DNA from: Tritrichomonas musculus | Taxonomy: Eukaryota > Parabasalia > Tritrichomonadida > Tritrichomonadidae | Assembly: GCA_039105265.1 (NCBI GenBank) | Contig: JAPFFF010000001.1 | Location: 10,726,001 to 10,790,000 of the forward strand | Direction of reading: 5' to 3' | DNA length: 64,000 nucleotides | Shown: one piece after another, positions 11,008-20,943 of the stretch | How the letters are laid out: each line of letters begins with the position of its first letter | Numbering within the stretch: position 1 is the first letter of the stretch | The notes under the pieces: generated by a model | Database searches by the model: none | The model's input: the letters and a program-made list of their open reading frames with translations, nothing else | What the model was told of the DNA's origin: nothing | Translations under genes and position numbers: made by a program

Positions 11008-11247
11008 GCTTAATTGTTATATTTTCTATACTTGTTCTATTTAACATGTTAAATTATAGAATTATGTTAGATATTATCCACATATTTTTTTTTTTTTTTT
11101 TTTGTCTTGCTTTTATCCAAATATAAAATGTATCATTATCAACAATGTTTATACAACTAATAATAAGCTAACATTTTTTTTTTTTTTTTTTTGAATCTTT
11201 TCATATTTGAGTAATTTTCACGAAATATTTCATAATGAATATCAATT

Positions 11248-14157
11248 TTATTTAAACAAACATTCATTTTGCATCACTTCTTCAAAATGATCCCAAAAAT
11301 TTGCATTTTCTTGATTATCAATTTTATTCTTTGCACAGATCATCATGAAAATAATTTTAATTTTATCATAATCCTCATCTTTGTATATTTTTTTAAGATC
11401 AATATCGATTCCTGGATGAGCTAATAAAAGCCTCACTATTTCTATGTTTTTATTTTTTGCTGCAATTTCTAAAGCTGTTTGACCATCAGAAGAGTCATTT
11501 ACATTGATTTCTGGTCTTGACAATAAAATCTTGACCATTTCAATATTTCCTTTTTTAATCACCTCTTTCAAAACTGTTTTGCCGTTTGAATCATTATTAA
11601 TATTAATATCAGGATGAGATAATAAAATTTTAAAGATTTCTAAATTTCCTTCTGATGCAGCATCTTTTAATGCCAAGTCACCACATGACTCTTTCGTAAG
11701 ATCGATTTTTGGATGATTAAAAATAATATTAAAAATATCAATATTTCCTATCCTAGCTGCGATTTGTAACGCTGTTTCGCCATCAAAAACGTTATTAATA
11801 TCTACTTCAGGAATTTTTAGTAATATTTTTAGCATTTCAATGTTTTCCTCTTTAACAGCATTTTGTAACGAGCCTTTTAATCCTTGTTTTATATCAAAAG
11901 TTGGGTTAGAAGACAAAATGGTAATAAGTTCGTTTTTTCCGTTTTTAATAGCACTTAAAAATAATCTTTGTCCACAGTTTTTGTGATTTATGTCGATTTT
12001 TGGTTGAGAAAAAATTAGATTAAAAATTTCAATATTTTCACTATCAAATGCGACTTCAACAGGTGTTTTCTTACTCATGATTGCTTTGATTGATTTGTTA
12101 TCAGCATCTTCTGGCTTGTCAAATGGATTCAAATTTGAATATATTTGATTCAAGAAATCATTGACTATTTCCTGATTTTCAATTATTGTGGATTGAAGAT
12201 TAATGTTTATTTTTGGATGAGATAATAAAAGTTGAATAATGTCCATGTTTTCTTTTTGAATTGCCGTGCATAAGGCTGTTTTGTTTTCATATCCAGTATC
12301 ATGACAATTATATACTTTTTCTGAGCCATACAGCTGGCGAGTTTCAAAATCATATAGATAATCAAAGCGTGATTTTATATTAACATTGATTTTTGAGTTC
12401 TTTAATAAATTTTGAACAATATCGTAATCGTTATTTTCAATAGCTATGGTTAAAGCTGACTTTATGTATCTCCTTTTAACTAAATTTTGAATATATTGTC
12501 CAATTTGATCGCCTTCTTTGTTTTTATATAATTTTGTAATTGATTTAACATTAACATTAATATTAGGGTTATTTAATAAAAATGATACGATTTCATTATT
12601 TCTTTTTTCAACAGCTAAATGTAAGGCTGTTTTTTCGTATAATATTTGATTTAAAAGCAGATCTTTTGTAAAAGATGAATCTTCTTCTTCACTTTCTTCT
12701 TCTTCATTTTCTTCTTCTTCATTTTCATCATCCTGAGCATATCTTAAGCCAGGAATTTGTAATAATCCTTGAGTTAGTATATATGAAAGATTAACATTAA
12801 TGTCATTATGCGATAATAAATATTGAATTAATTTCATATTTTCTTTTTCAATAGCTGCGCATAACAAGCTTTTCCTTATGGATATACATCTTTTATCCAT
12901 TTTAAAACTAGTCCTTACATTAATATCAAAAGAACCTTGTTCAAATAGAAGTTTAAATATTTCAAAATGCTCAATTGCTGAAAAAAGTATAAGTTCATTT
13001 TCAAATGGCTCGTTCAAATAAATTTTGGATGTATTCAAAATAATTTCAACAAGTTTAAAATAGCCAAATTTGCATAAATTTCCAAAAATATTTTGATTGT
13101 TCAAATTCTGCGGGAAATAATTGAAATTAGAGTATTTAATAGCTTTTAATGAAACATCGAAATTTTCATTGATATAATTTTGTTTAATGTAATTTGAAAC
13201 TTCGATATTAAAATATTTAATTGATTTTCTAAAAAGATTCACATATTCATTAGATTTATTTGAATCGCTCTGAATATAATAGAAGTCAGGATAATAATTT
13301 TTTAGTTGAATTTCGTTCCCAGGCTGTATTTTATTTTCTTCAAGTAAGCGAATTAATTCGAAATTGCAACCATGAATAGCATGATCCCATAATGATGATG
13401 TCAAATTTACTCCATTTTTAAATAAATAATTTATGATTTTCATTGAACCAAAAAATGACGCATATTCAATTAAAGTTGGGAAGCTACTTTTTTGCCTTTT
13501 GATTAAATATGAATTTGTTTCAAATATCGAATAACCTATTTTTGAATCAAGTGATAAATTTGATTCTTTAATATGAATAATAAAATTATCAATATCATCT
13601 TTTTGTATCAATTGACAAATATATGTATCATTTTCGCCAATTCTCCTTTTTTCTTTAAATTCATCTCTATTTTCCTGATAATAATCTGTAATTTCTTTGT
13701 TTCCGATGCATTTTGAATTGTATTGTGCGCTGTTATTATATATAACTATTTCCGGATAGAAAAAATTAAGGTAATCATCATTTATAATGATTTTTTTGTA
13801 TACCAAGTCATCAAATTTTAAAATGCTTTCGTTAAAAAGAAAAAGAAGTATTCGTTTATTGCTTTGAAAGATGAGAAAAACTTCTAAATTAGAAAAATTT
13901 CTAGAAATCTGATCTTTAAAGTATAACAAAAGTTTTTCAATTTTGTCAAAAAAATTTGAAGATCGGTAATGAAAATTTGCAACCTTTGTTATTAAATTGA
14001 AATAAACTTTTAATTCTGTTGGATCTCCTCCAATTTTTTGATCATTTAAATGTTGTAATAAATTTTGATAATTCTCTTCGATGTCATTTTCATTATCAAT
14101 AAAATCGAGAAAAGCTTTTTGCGTATCCTTCTTTTCATTAATATACTTTAAATCCAT
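11248..14157 (-). CDS. Ankyrin-repeat protein of the trichomonad type
   Basis: The 969-aa product has a helical N-terminal region (about 1-225) like the domain that precedes ankyrin repeats in large trichomonad families. Ankyrin units follow at about 225-280 and then almost continuously from about 390 to 945. Repeated signatures include GNIDIFNIIFNHPKID, ALEIAAKNKNIEIVRLLLAH and GNIEMVKILLSRPEINVN. An acidic Glu-rich insert lies at about 476-494. There is no signal peptide, membrane segment or catalytic domain, so it is probably a cytosolic binding protein with an unknown partner. Such genes occur in large expanded families in trichomonads, so close paralogues are expected. The ATG at 14157 opens the frame. 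Confidence 0.85.
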   Translation of the reverse strand: MDLKYINEKKDTQKAFLDFIDNENDIEENYQNLLQHLNDQKIGGDPTELKVYFNLITKVANFHYRSSNFFDKIEKLLLYFKDQISRNFSNLEVFLIFQSNKRILLFLFNESILKFDDLVYKKIIINDDYLNFFYPEIVIYNNSAQYNSKCIGNKEITDYYQENRDEFKEKRRIGENDTYICQLIQKDDIDNFIIHIKESNLSLDSKIGYSIFETNSYLIKRQKSSFPTLIEYASFFGSMKIINYLFKNGVNLTSSLWDHAIHGCNFELIRLLEENKIQPGNEIQLKNYYPDFYYIQSDSNKSNEYVNLFRKSIKYFNIEVSNYIKQNYINENFDVSLKAIKYSNFNYFPQNLNNQNIFGNLCKFGYFKLVEIILNTSKIYLNEPFENELILFSAIEHFEIFKLLFEQGSFDINVRTSFKMDKRCISIRKSLLCAAIEKENMKLIQYLLSHNDINVNLSYILTQGLLQIPGLRYAQDDENEEEENEEEESEEEDSSFTKDLLLNQILYEKTALHLAVEKRNNEIVSFLLNNPNINVNVKSITKLYKNKEGDQIGQYIQNLVKRRYIKSALTIAIENNDYDIVQNLLKNSKINVNIKSRFDYLYDFETRQLYGSEKVYNCHDTGYENKTALCTAIQKENMDIIQLLLSHPKININLQSTIIENQEIVNDFLNQIYSNLNPFDKPEDADNKSIKAIMSKKTPVEVAFDSENIEIFNLIFSQPKIDINHKNCGQRLFLSAIKNGKNELITILSSNPTFDIKQGLKGSLQNAVKEENIEMLKILLKIPEVDINNVFDGETALQIAARIGNIDIFNIIFNHPKIDLTKESCGDLALKDAASEGNLEIFKILLSHPDININNDSNGKTVLKEVIKKGNIEMVKILLSRPEINVNDSSDGQTALEIAAKNKNIEIVRLLLAHPGIDIDLKKIYKDEDYDKIKIIFMMICAKNKIDNQENANFWDHFEEVMQNECLFK

Positions 14158-15105
14158 TTAATTAAGTGTATTTATTTAATTCAAATAAAAAAGTATATTG
14201 GAACTTTTTCTTAGGATTATTTTATTTTTTCTTATATGACCTCAGAATTTTTTTCTATTTGAATGATCATAAAGAATTCAAATGGTCACAAAGAAAAGTA
14301 GAATATAATTGAAATTATTCAATGAATAAAAAAAATAATCATCGGAATTTTTTATGCTAAAACCATATTTCACAACAACCATTTCGTTAGACTAAGCTTA
14401 GTCTAACATTTTAATCTGTAATTTCTGAAAAAGTTACTGGTCATGTATATAAAATGTTTTCTTGAATTAAATGATGAATTTTTTAGATTTTTTTAGTAAC
14501 TCAAGTATCACGATAATGTTATTACTTAAATGTCTTGTCATATATTATAATGCAGTGATTGTATCATAAAAAAAAATCTAAAGAGCATATTCGTTTTTGT
14601 TCAAAATTATATTAATATTTAATACGTATTAAATTACCTACGTTACAAAATCTACTTTAAAAATTAACGAAATTAATTACTTTTATCTCATTGAAGTAAA
14701 GCATTTCACAAGATATCACAAGGGGCAATTAAGTATTTTTGAATAAGAAAACTTATTTTTTGTTTCAAAAACTGTTTATTTAACAAAATAATATTTTTTT
14801 GATAAAATAAATTTACTATCAAGTATATTCCATTTAATTGCTATTAAAAGAAACTTAATATCATTTTTATTAATAAATATTTTATATATAAAGAAAATAA
14901 AAAGAAATAATAGCATATTAAATTTGTATTATCTCAAAAAGTAATTATTTTAATATTTGAATAAAAAATGAAAAAAATGGTTTTTTAAATGCATTTTTAT
15001 GTTAAAAAAGAAATACTATAAAAGATGTTTTGAACAATTTCAGAATAACTTCAGAAAAAATGAAAAATTAAATGAACAATTCAAATAAATTCAAAAAATA
15101 TTTCA
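14158..15105. other. Intergenic DNA, divergent promoter region
   Basis: About 950 bp of AT-rich DNA separate the divergent ankyrin and calpain-like genes. No gene is supported. The only structured feature is a 22-bp perfect palindrome at 14386-14407. The calpain-like start is preceded by TTCAAAT-type stretches rather than a clean initiator. Confidence 0.5.
14386..14407. repeat. 22-bp perfect palindrome
   Basis: The sequence reads identically on both strands, with centre AAGCTT and outer arms GTTAGACT / AGTCTAAC. Chance perfect palindromes of this length are rare. It lies 229 bp upstream of the ankyrin gene start and about 700 bp upstream of the calpain-like gene. It could be a dimeric protein-binding site or the remnant of a tiny inverted-repeat element. 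Confidence 0.6.
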
Positions 15106-18100
15106 ATGAAGCATTATGAAGACTTCGAAAAAGAAGCAAGGAAATATCCAGAAATTCTAAAAAACTACAATTCTAAAGGAAAAGTGTTTAAAGATCCAAA
15201 TTTCCATCCTAATTGCAATATTAAGGAAAACGAAAAAGTACAATTTAACGAAAAAGATCATATATGGGAAAGGATTGATAAGTATTATACGGCTCCACTT
15301 TTTAAAAAAGAGTTGATTCATCCAGATGCAATTCAGCAAGGGGAATTGGGAACATGTTATTTTATTTCCTCATTATCCAGAATTGCTCAGCAACCTGAGC
15401 TTGTTGAACTTTTATTTGATACTAGAACAAGATCAAAACCAAACAATAAAAAGAAAGCAAAGGAAGATGAATTTGTAGATACAATTAATTTAAAATGCGG
15501 AGCTGTCATAGTTTATTTTCATATATTTGGTCGATTGACGCCTGTATTAATTGATACTTTAATACCATTTCGGAGAGGAACACGAAAACCCAGATTTGTT
15601 CATCCATCTGATCTTAAATTTTCACCATGGTTTTGTCTTGTCGAAAAAGCATATGCAAAATTGCATGGATCATATTCAATAATTGAAGGTGGTCAATTAT
15701 CAAAAGCCATATATAATCTTTTTGGGTATTTTCCTTGTTATTCAAGAATAAGCTCAATTATATCCAAACGAGAAGAAAAACTCAAGAAAAAGCGAGACCT
15801 CGAAAAAAGTACTAAGCCTATCAAATTCGATCAAAATGAATATCTTTTCTCAAGATTAATGAGATGGCAGAGACAAAACGCCATCCTTGGAGCTGATATC
15901 CAAAATAGTGATTTGCCTGCCAATATTACTGAAGAAAATATTCTTGACTCTGGTCTTGTTACTGGTCATTCATACTTAATTATGAAAGTTCGGCGAGAGC
16001 AAGGTAAAAACTTTATATGTCTTAGGAATCCCTGGGGAGATCGTGAATGGCTAGGTGATTGGTCAGATACTTCACCTTTATGGACGCCTGAATTAAAAAA
16101 AGCACTCGGTGTTCATATAGCCGAAAATGGTACCTTCTGGATGATCGATAAAGACTTCTTTAAATACTTTTCTAACTTTGATGTTGCTAAGCCTGTCAAT
16201 CCCGAATATCACATGAAAAGTTTTATGGCAAAGCTTTCACCAGGAAAATCTGATGGCTTACCTCTAGATAACCCCGAAGCAAATCTTATGAAACATCAAA
16301 CATTTGTATTCAAATTAAAGGATGTCCGTGTAAAACCGAAAAATTCAGATAATCAAAAGGAAGAAGATGGTATTAAAGCTGTCGATGATGTTAAAATTTA
16401 CATTCGAATTGAAAAAAATCATCCAACTTTTGAATCATATGAAGATTCTGAATATGCTATGTTCATTGTATACTCAGATGGCAATAAAGTTGATTGTGAA
16501 ACCTGTAAAAGATATAATCGAACAACATGGACAATTCGCAATATTTTCATGAGAGCTGCAGTTCATATTGAGTATAATAATCCAATTGTAATCATTTTCC
16601 ACAGACTCAACAAGAGAAAATATGAAGAAGAGTTATATGTTCAAATTAGCTGTAAGTATGACTTTGAACTTTACGATGCAGATAATCCTAAACATCCATA
16701 TCCGGAAGATGAGAAGTTTCCTATTGTTTTTAATAACAAGTCAAAGAGATACAGCAACATTTCGAAAGATCTTCGTGTTAAAACCATCGATGGCAAAGAT
16801 ATCCAAACGTTTGCAACAATGAATACTATTGATCTAAGCGAAACATTTTATAAGCATTTAGAGTATAACAAGGATAGTGATGGTTCCCGTATTTATGAAT
16901 ACGAAATAACTGATGATGACGACGACGATGAAGATCTTGGCATAAGTATCAAAAAAAGCAAAAAGAAATCAGACGCAAATGATAAAAGTAGCAAACAAGA
17001 GTTAGAAAAGATCATACAAAAAAAGAAAGAAGTTGAAGAACTAGAAAAAAAAGTTGAGAAAGAAAAAGAAAAAGTTGAACAAGAGAAAAAAATGCTTTTA
17101 CAGAAGAAAGAAGAGATGGAAGAAGAAAAGAAAAAAATAGAAGAAGTTCAAAAAGAGAGTCAAAAACTTCAAGCAGAAAGTCAAAAGCTCGAAGAAGAAA
17201 AGAAAAAGTTAGAAGAGGAAAAGTTGAAATTGAAAGAAATGCAAGAAAATCAAAGAAATATAGAAAATCAAAGAAATGAAGAAAAAAATGAAAAAGTAAT
17301 TGATCAAAGTGATAATGATGGGTACAATCAAAATGATAATTCAAGTGATTCGGACGAGATCGAAGTCGCAAAGAGTGAACCTGTAAGTGATGGCTCTGAA
17401 ACAAGCCAGGAAAGCAGGAAAAAATCGAAAGGTGAATCAGATGATGAAAGAAAATCAAAGAAAAGGCTTTCAAAAACAAAATCTAAAAAAGAAATTGAAT
17501 CGGAGTCGTCAGATGATGAGAAAAAATCAAAGCGACAACTGGTAAGAAAGAAAACTAAGAAGGAAGTCGATTCTGATATTTCCAATGATTCGCGCTCATA
17601 TGAAAATGAGCCAAAGAAGAAACTTTCTAGATCCAAATCAAAGAAACAAATTGAATCAAAATCGTCGGACTCAGATTCAGATGCTAAAAGCAAAAAATCT
17701 AAGAAAAAGTCCAGATTAGCAAAGAAGGCCACAAAAGAATCAGATGATTCAGAATCAGCTGCCAGAAGTAAGCCAACTAATAAAAATGCAAAAAGCAAAT
17801 CTAAGAAAGAAATCGAATCAGAACCATCAGATTCAGAATCAAAACCAAAAAGCAAGACAAGATCAGCAAACACTAAAAGAAAAACAAAAGTTTCATCTGA
17901 TTCAGAATCCGAATCCGAATCAACGCCACCAAAAAGGCCAATTAGAAGAATCGTTGCACGAAGCAAACCAAGGAAGCAATTAAGTGAGAAATCGTCAGAG
18001 GACGAATCCCCCACTAAATCCAAAGTTTCTAAAAATAAGAAGCAACCTGTTTCTAAACGAAAAATCAAGAAAGACTCAGACTATTCAAATTCTGAATCTG

Positions 18101-18852
18101 AGCCAAGTACTGAAGATAAGCCAAAAAGAGTTAAGCGAAAGCAAGCTCCTGCACGAAACAAACCCAGTAAAGAAGCCAGATCAGAGTCATCAGAATCTGA
18201 ATATGAATCAGATACAAAAGGCAAGTCAAAAGTAGCAAATACAAAAAGAAAGTCTAAAGTTTCACCAGAATCTGAATCTGACTCAGGATCAGAATCAACA
18301 CCACGAAACAACAAAAACAGGCAAGCAAGAAGAATCATCATAAGAAACAAAAGAAAGATACAACCAGAATCTGAATCATCAGATTCAGAACCAAGAAAGA
18401 AGACCAGAAACCAGCAGAAAACATCACCAAAAGAGTCCGACTCAGATGATTCAGAAATTCCAAACAGCAAGAAGAAGCAGGCCAGACCTTCCAAAAAGAA
18501 AGAATCACCAATAAGAAGAAAGAATGTAAGCGATGATGATGAATATAGTGATTCTGACAGAGCACCTGAAGCAAGAAGAAGAAGGCCTGTAAAAGGCAAG
18601 TCGAAGAAGAGAGATGAAAGTGATTCCGATTCTAATTCGGAATCAGTTGGCAGGAATCAGAAGAGGAGAAGATCGATGAGTCCTAAAAGCAGGCGAAGAG
18701 TTGCTGATGATTCTGATTCTGACTCAGATTCTGGCAGAAATACAAAAACGAGGAGGATGATTATTAAGAGAAAGAGTCTCGGTCCAGCTAGCAACAGCAG
18801 GCAAAATCTAAAGAGAAGAGCAAGAAGAGAAACTGACTCTTCAAGTGAATAA
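15106..18852 (+). CDS. Calpain-like cysteine protease with long charged tail
   Basis: The 1248-aa product begins with a calpain (C2 family) catalytic region at about 50-370. The full catalytic triad is visible: C84 in GELGTCYFIS, H288 in VTGHSYLIMK and N308 in LRNPWGDREW. A calpain-type beta-sandwich region follows (about 380-590). After an Asp-rich run near 605-615 comes a Lys/Glu coiled coil (about 640-735) and then some 500 residues of Ser/Asp/Glu and Lys/Arg repeats such as SESESDS and KKSKKKS. The enzyme part is therefore intact, while the tail is as long as the rest and resembles nuclear SR/SE-type disordered proteins. Calcium-regulated cleavage is the family role; nuclear or phosphorylated-scaffold behaviour of the tail is inference. 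Large frames on the opposite strand of the tail are composition shadows. Confidence 0.88.
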   Translation: MKHYEDFEKEARKYPEILKNYNSKGKVFKDPNFHPNCNIKENEKVQFNEKDHIWERIDKYYTAPLFKKELIHPDAIQQGELGTCYFISSLSRIAQQPELVELLFDTRTRSKPNNKKKAKEDEFVDTINLKCGAVIVYFHIFGRLTPVLIDTLIPFRRGTRKPRFVHPSDLKFSPWFCLVEKAYAKLHGSYSIIEGGQLSKAIYNLFGYFPCYSRISSIISKREEKLKKKRDLEKSTKPIKFDQNEYLFSRLMRWQRQNAILGADIQNSDLPANITEENILDSGLVTGHSYLIMKVRREQGKNFICLRNPWGDREWLGDWSDTSPLWTPELKKALGVHIAENGTFWMIDKDFFKYFSNFDVAKPVNPEYHMKSFMAKLSPGKSDGLPLDNPEANLMKHQTFVFKLKDVRVKPKNSDNQKEEDGIKAVDDVKIYIRIEKNHPTFESYEDSEYAMFIVYSDGNKVDCETCKRYNRTTWTIRNIFMRAAVHIEYNNPIVIIFHRLNKRKYEEELYVQISCKYDFELYDADNPKHPYPEDEKFPIVFNNKSKRYSNISKDLRVKTIDGKDIQTFATMNTIDLSETFYKHLEYNKDSDGSRIYEYEITDDDDDDEDLGISIKKSKKKSDANDKSSKQELEKIIQKKKEVEELEKKVEKEKEKVEQEKKMLLQKKEEMEEEKKKIEEVQKESQKLQAESQKLEEEKKKLEEEKLKLKEMQENQRNIENQRNEEKNEKVIDQSDNDGYNQNDNSSDSDEIEVAKSEPVSDGSETSQESRKKSKGESDDERKSKKRLSKTKSKKEIESESSDDEKKSKRQLVRKKTKKEVDSDISNDSRSYENEPKKKLSRSKSKKQIESKSSDSDSDAKSKKSKKKSRLAKKATKESDDSESAARSKPTNKNAKSKSKKEIESEPSDSESKPKSKTRSANTKRKTKVSSDSESESESTPPKRPIRRIVARSKPRKQLSEKSSEDESPTKSKVSKNKKQPVSKRKIKKDSDYSNSESEPSTEDKPKRVKRKQAPARNKPSKEARSESSESEYESDTKGKSKVANTKRKSKVSPESESDSGSESTPRNNKNRQARRIIIRNKRKIQPESESSDSEPRKKTRNQQKTSPKESDSDDSEIPNSKKKQARPSKKKESPIRRKNVSDDDEYSDSDRAPEARRRRPVKGKSKKRDESDSDSNSESVGRNQKRRRSMSPKSRRRVADDSDSDSDSGRNTKTRRMIIKRKSLGPASNSRQNLKRRARRETDSSSE

Positions 18853-19378
18853 TATAATATTCTTCAAGTGAAGAATAATATAGTATTTGTTATTTTTATT
18901 GTTACAGAAAGAAATATAAAAAGTAAACATTTGCGTCTTGTTTGATATAACAATTTTCACTTTTTCTTAAAAAAAATTTTTTTTACCCATTCATTCGTAA
19001 AAACCAACATTGGTGTAATTATTTGTGTTTGTAAGGAATGTTGGTAAGAGTTCAATTTAAGTTGTAATTTTTATTTTTTTCAATGCTTGTTATAAATGAT
19101 TGATAATAAGAAAATCTTTTTTTTTTTTGTAAAAAATGAAGAAATATTCTAAATCCTTGAAAAAATATTTGTTTTGATTAAATAAAGAATAAGATAATAA
19201 GTATTTTCTTTTGTAAGATCAATTTTTAATAAATAACATTTGACTTAATGCTAATTGTTCTTAACATATAAAAGAAAATATAGGATATAATAAGTCAGAG
19301 CATAAAATGGTTTGATATACTATAATCCGATTATTCATTAAAAACAATTTTTTTTTCTATTTTTAAATAATATTATGG
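18853..19378. other. Intergenic DNA between convergent genes
   Basis: No gene is seen. Just past the calpain-like stop, an 8-bp hairpin (ATTCTTCA at 18859-18866 with TGAAGAAT at 18869-18876) repeats the last coding bases TTCAAGTGAA. It may aid 3'-end formation or simply be a local duplication. The rest is AT-rich with T and A runs. Confidence 0.45.
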
Positions 19379-20356
19379 TCACTGTTGAGGCTGATTGCCC
19401 AATATAGGGGAAGCATCTTCATTATTTACATATTTAATCACATCTACTTTGTTTATGAGGGATGCACCAATTAGTGTAGGGCTAATTGAAAAGCATTCTA
19501 TTTGTCCTTCAGCGTTATATATAATCTGTGGTTTAGGGTGCATTGAGTCTTCGAGACTTGCATTAAATATTTTCATATCTCTGTTGCTCCATATAATGCT
19601 ATTTTGTGATGCTCTAGACCAGCCAATACAAGAAACTGGGCTATCTTGATACTCACATACGTATACTGGAATTCCAGGATGTCTGGTATCTATTATAGTA
19701 ACTGCTGGTGAGTCTTTTGAAAAAGACGCGATATAATTGGAATCAAAAGGGGATACACCAATTCTTAATAGTGGCATTGAAGTTTGGTAGTAGATAAAAG
19801 ACGATTGAAGATCTCTAAGATCAAAGAATCTCAAAGACCCGTCAAATGAAGCTGTAACAAATGTTGGTGTGGCGTCACAAAAACATATATCGTGTATTGG
19901 ATGGTCATGAGCAATGATCCTAGCAACAATTTGTCCACAGCTTACATCAACTGCAGTAGCAGCTCCATCAGTACCGCCAACAAGAACTAAGCTTTCTTGA
20001 AATGTCGACCAATCAAGCGTTGTCAATGGAACCTTTTCGTTTGATGTTGGAATGTCGGAAATAAGCTGAATTTTTTCGGGAAGTATTTGCCAAAGTTTTA
20101 AATTATCGCCACAAGAAATAAGTCGATCATTATTATCTGAAGAACCGCTTGGCGAAAATTTGAGATCACAAATAGGATAAGTAATTTCGATTTCAGATTC
20201 ACTAACTATTGAAGGACCAATAAATTTGATTATTTTAAGATAATTTTGTAATGATTTGTTATAAGAAGAAACAGCAAGGCGAGTTTCAGTAGAAAAAGGT
20301 GACGACCATTCGATTCGGAAAGGTTCAAACGGAATAACGCAGGAATGAGTTAGCAT
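19379..20356 (-). CDS. WD40 protein, DCAF7/WDR68-like
   Basis: The 325-aa product is one WD40 propeller without extra domains. Its repeat order and core stretches match the DCAF7/WDR68/TTG1 group: CGQIVARIIAHDHPIHDICF, then FVTASFDGSLRFFDLRDLQS, PLLRIGVSPFDSNYIASFSK and TIIDTRHPGIPV. The length is close to the family's usual ~340 aa. Known members act as adaptors for DYRK-type kinases and CUL4-DDB1 ligases and shuttle between cytosol and nucleus; the same role is assumed here. The last blade is less well conserved. The ATG at 20356 is the first in frame. The gene is convergent with the calpain-like gene. Confidence 0.8.
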   Translation of the reverse strand: MLTHSCVIPFEPFRIEWSSPFSTETRLAVSSYNKSLQNYLKIIKFIGPSIVSESEIEITYPICDLKFSPSGSSDNNDRLISCGDNLKLWQILPEKIQLISDIPTSNEKVPLTTLDWSTFQESLVLVGGTDGAATAVDVSCGQIVARIIAHDHPIHDICFCDATPTFVTASFDGSLRFFDLRDLQSSFIYYQTSMPLLRIGVSPFDSNYIASFSKDSPAVTIIDTRHPGIPVYVCEYQDSPVSCIGWSRASQNSIIWSNRDMKIFNASLEDSMHPKPQIIYNAEGQIECFSISPTLIGASLINKVDVIKYVNNEDASPILGNQPQQ

Positions 20357-20943
20357 TCCCTGTCTATTCTGATAAAATAAAGAATTTATATCCTTATATC
20401 AAAAAGTTCTTTATATAATTCAGAGACTGTTTCCAATTTTTCAATTGATGACGATTTAATGATTGAAATTGTATTACAAAAAAAAAAAAAGTAGATCTAC
20501 TTTCATAGAATAACTCTTAATTGTATCCAATCTTGATCGGCAAAAATTGAATAATTGAGCTCTAAACAGTTTCATCAATATATTGATCATAAATCATTAA
20601 AAATGCAGGCAAACAAATATTACAAATTAAAGAACTCCTAAATGTTGCCAGATTATGATTTGAATTTAGATATCTAAATAATTTCATAATATTTCAAGAA
20701 AATCATAATTCATCTTTTTTAATAGGAACTATCATCTTCTTTCTTTTTCATCTGAAAAAAGTATAAGTTACAAAAATTAAAAAATGAAATGAAAAAACGA
20801 AGAAAATTTAGATATAAATAACATAAAAATATCATAATAAAAATAAATAAAATCTAATAACATTCTTCATTAGATATTTCATTATTCTTCCTCTCTTTTT
20901 TGTAAAGAGAATCAAAATAAAAAAATACAAATTTAAAATAAAA
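20357..20943. other. Intergenic DNA
   Basis: About 590 bp of AT-rich sequence between two genes on the same strand. I see no gene, repeat or RNA signature. It holds the promoter of the WD40 gene and the 3' region of the ArfGAP gene. Confidence 0.4.

Noticed and set aside
17012-18599. Long open frames on the minus strand opposite the calpain-like tail
   Set aside because: They are Ser/Phe/Leu/Asp-rich mirrors of the SES/KKS repeats on the plus strand, with no independent domain.
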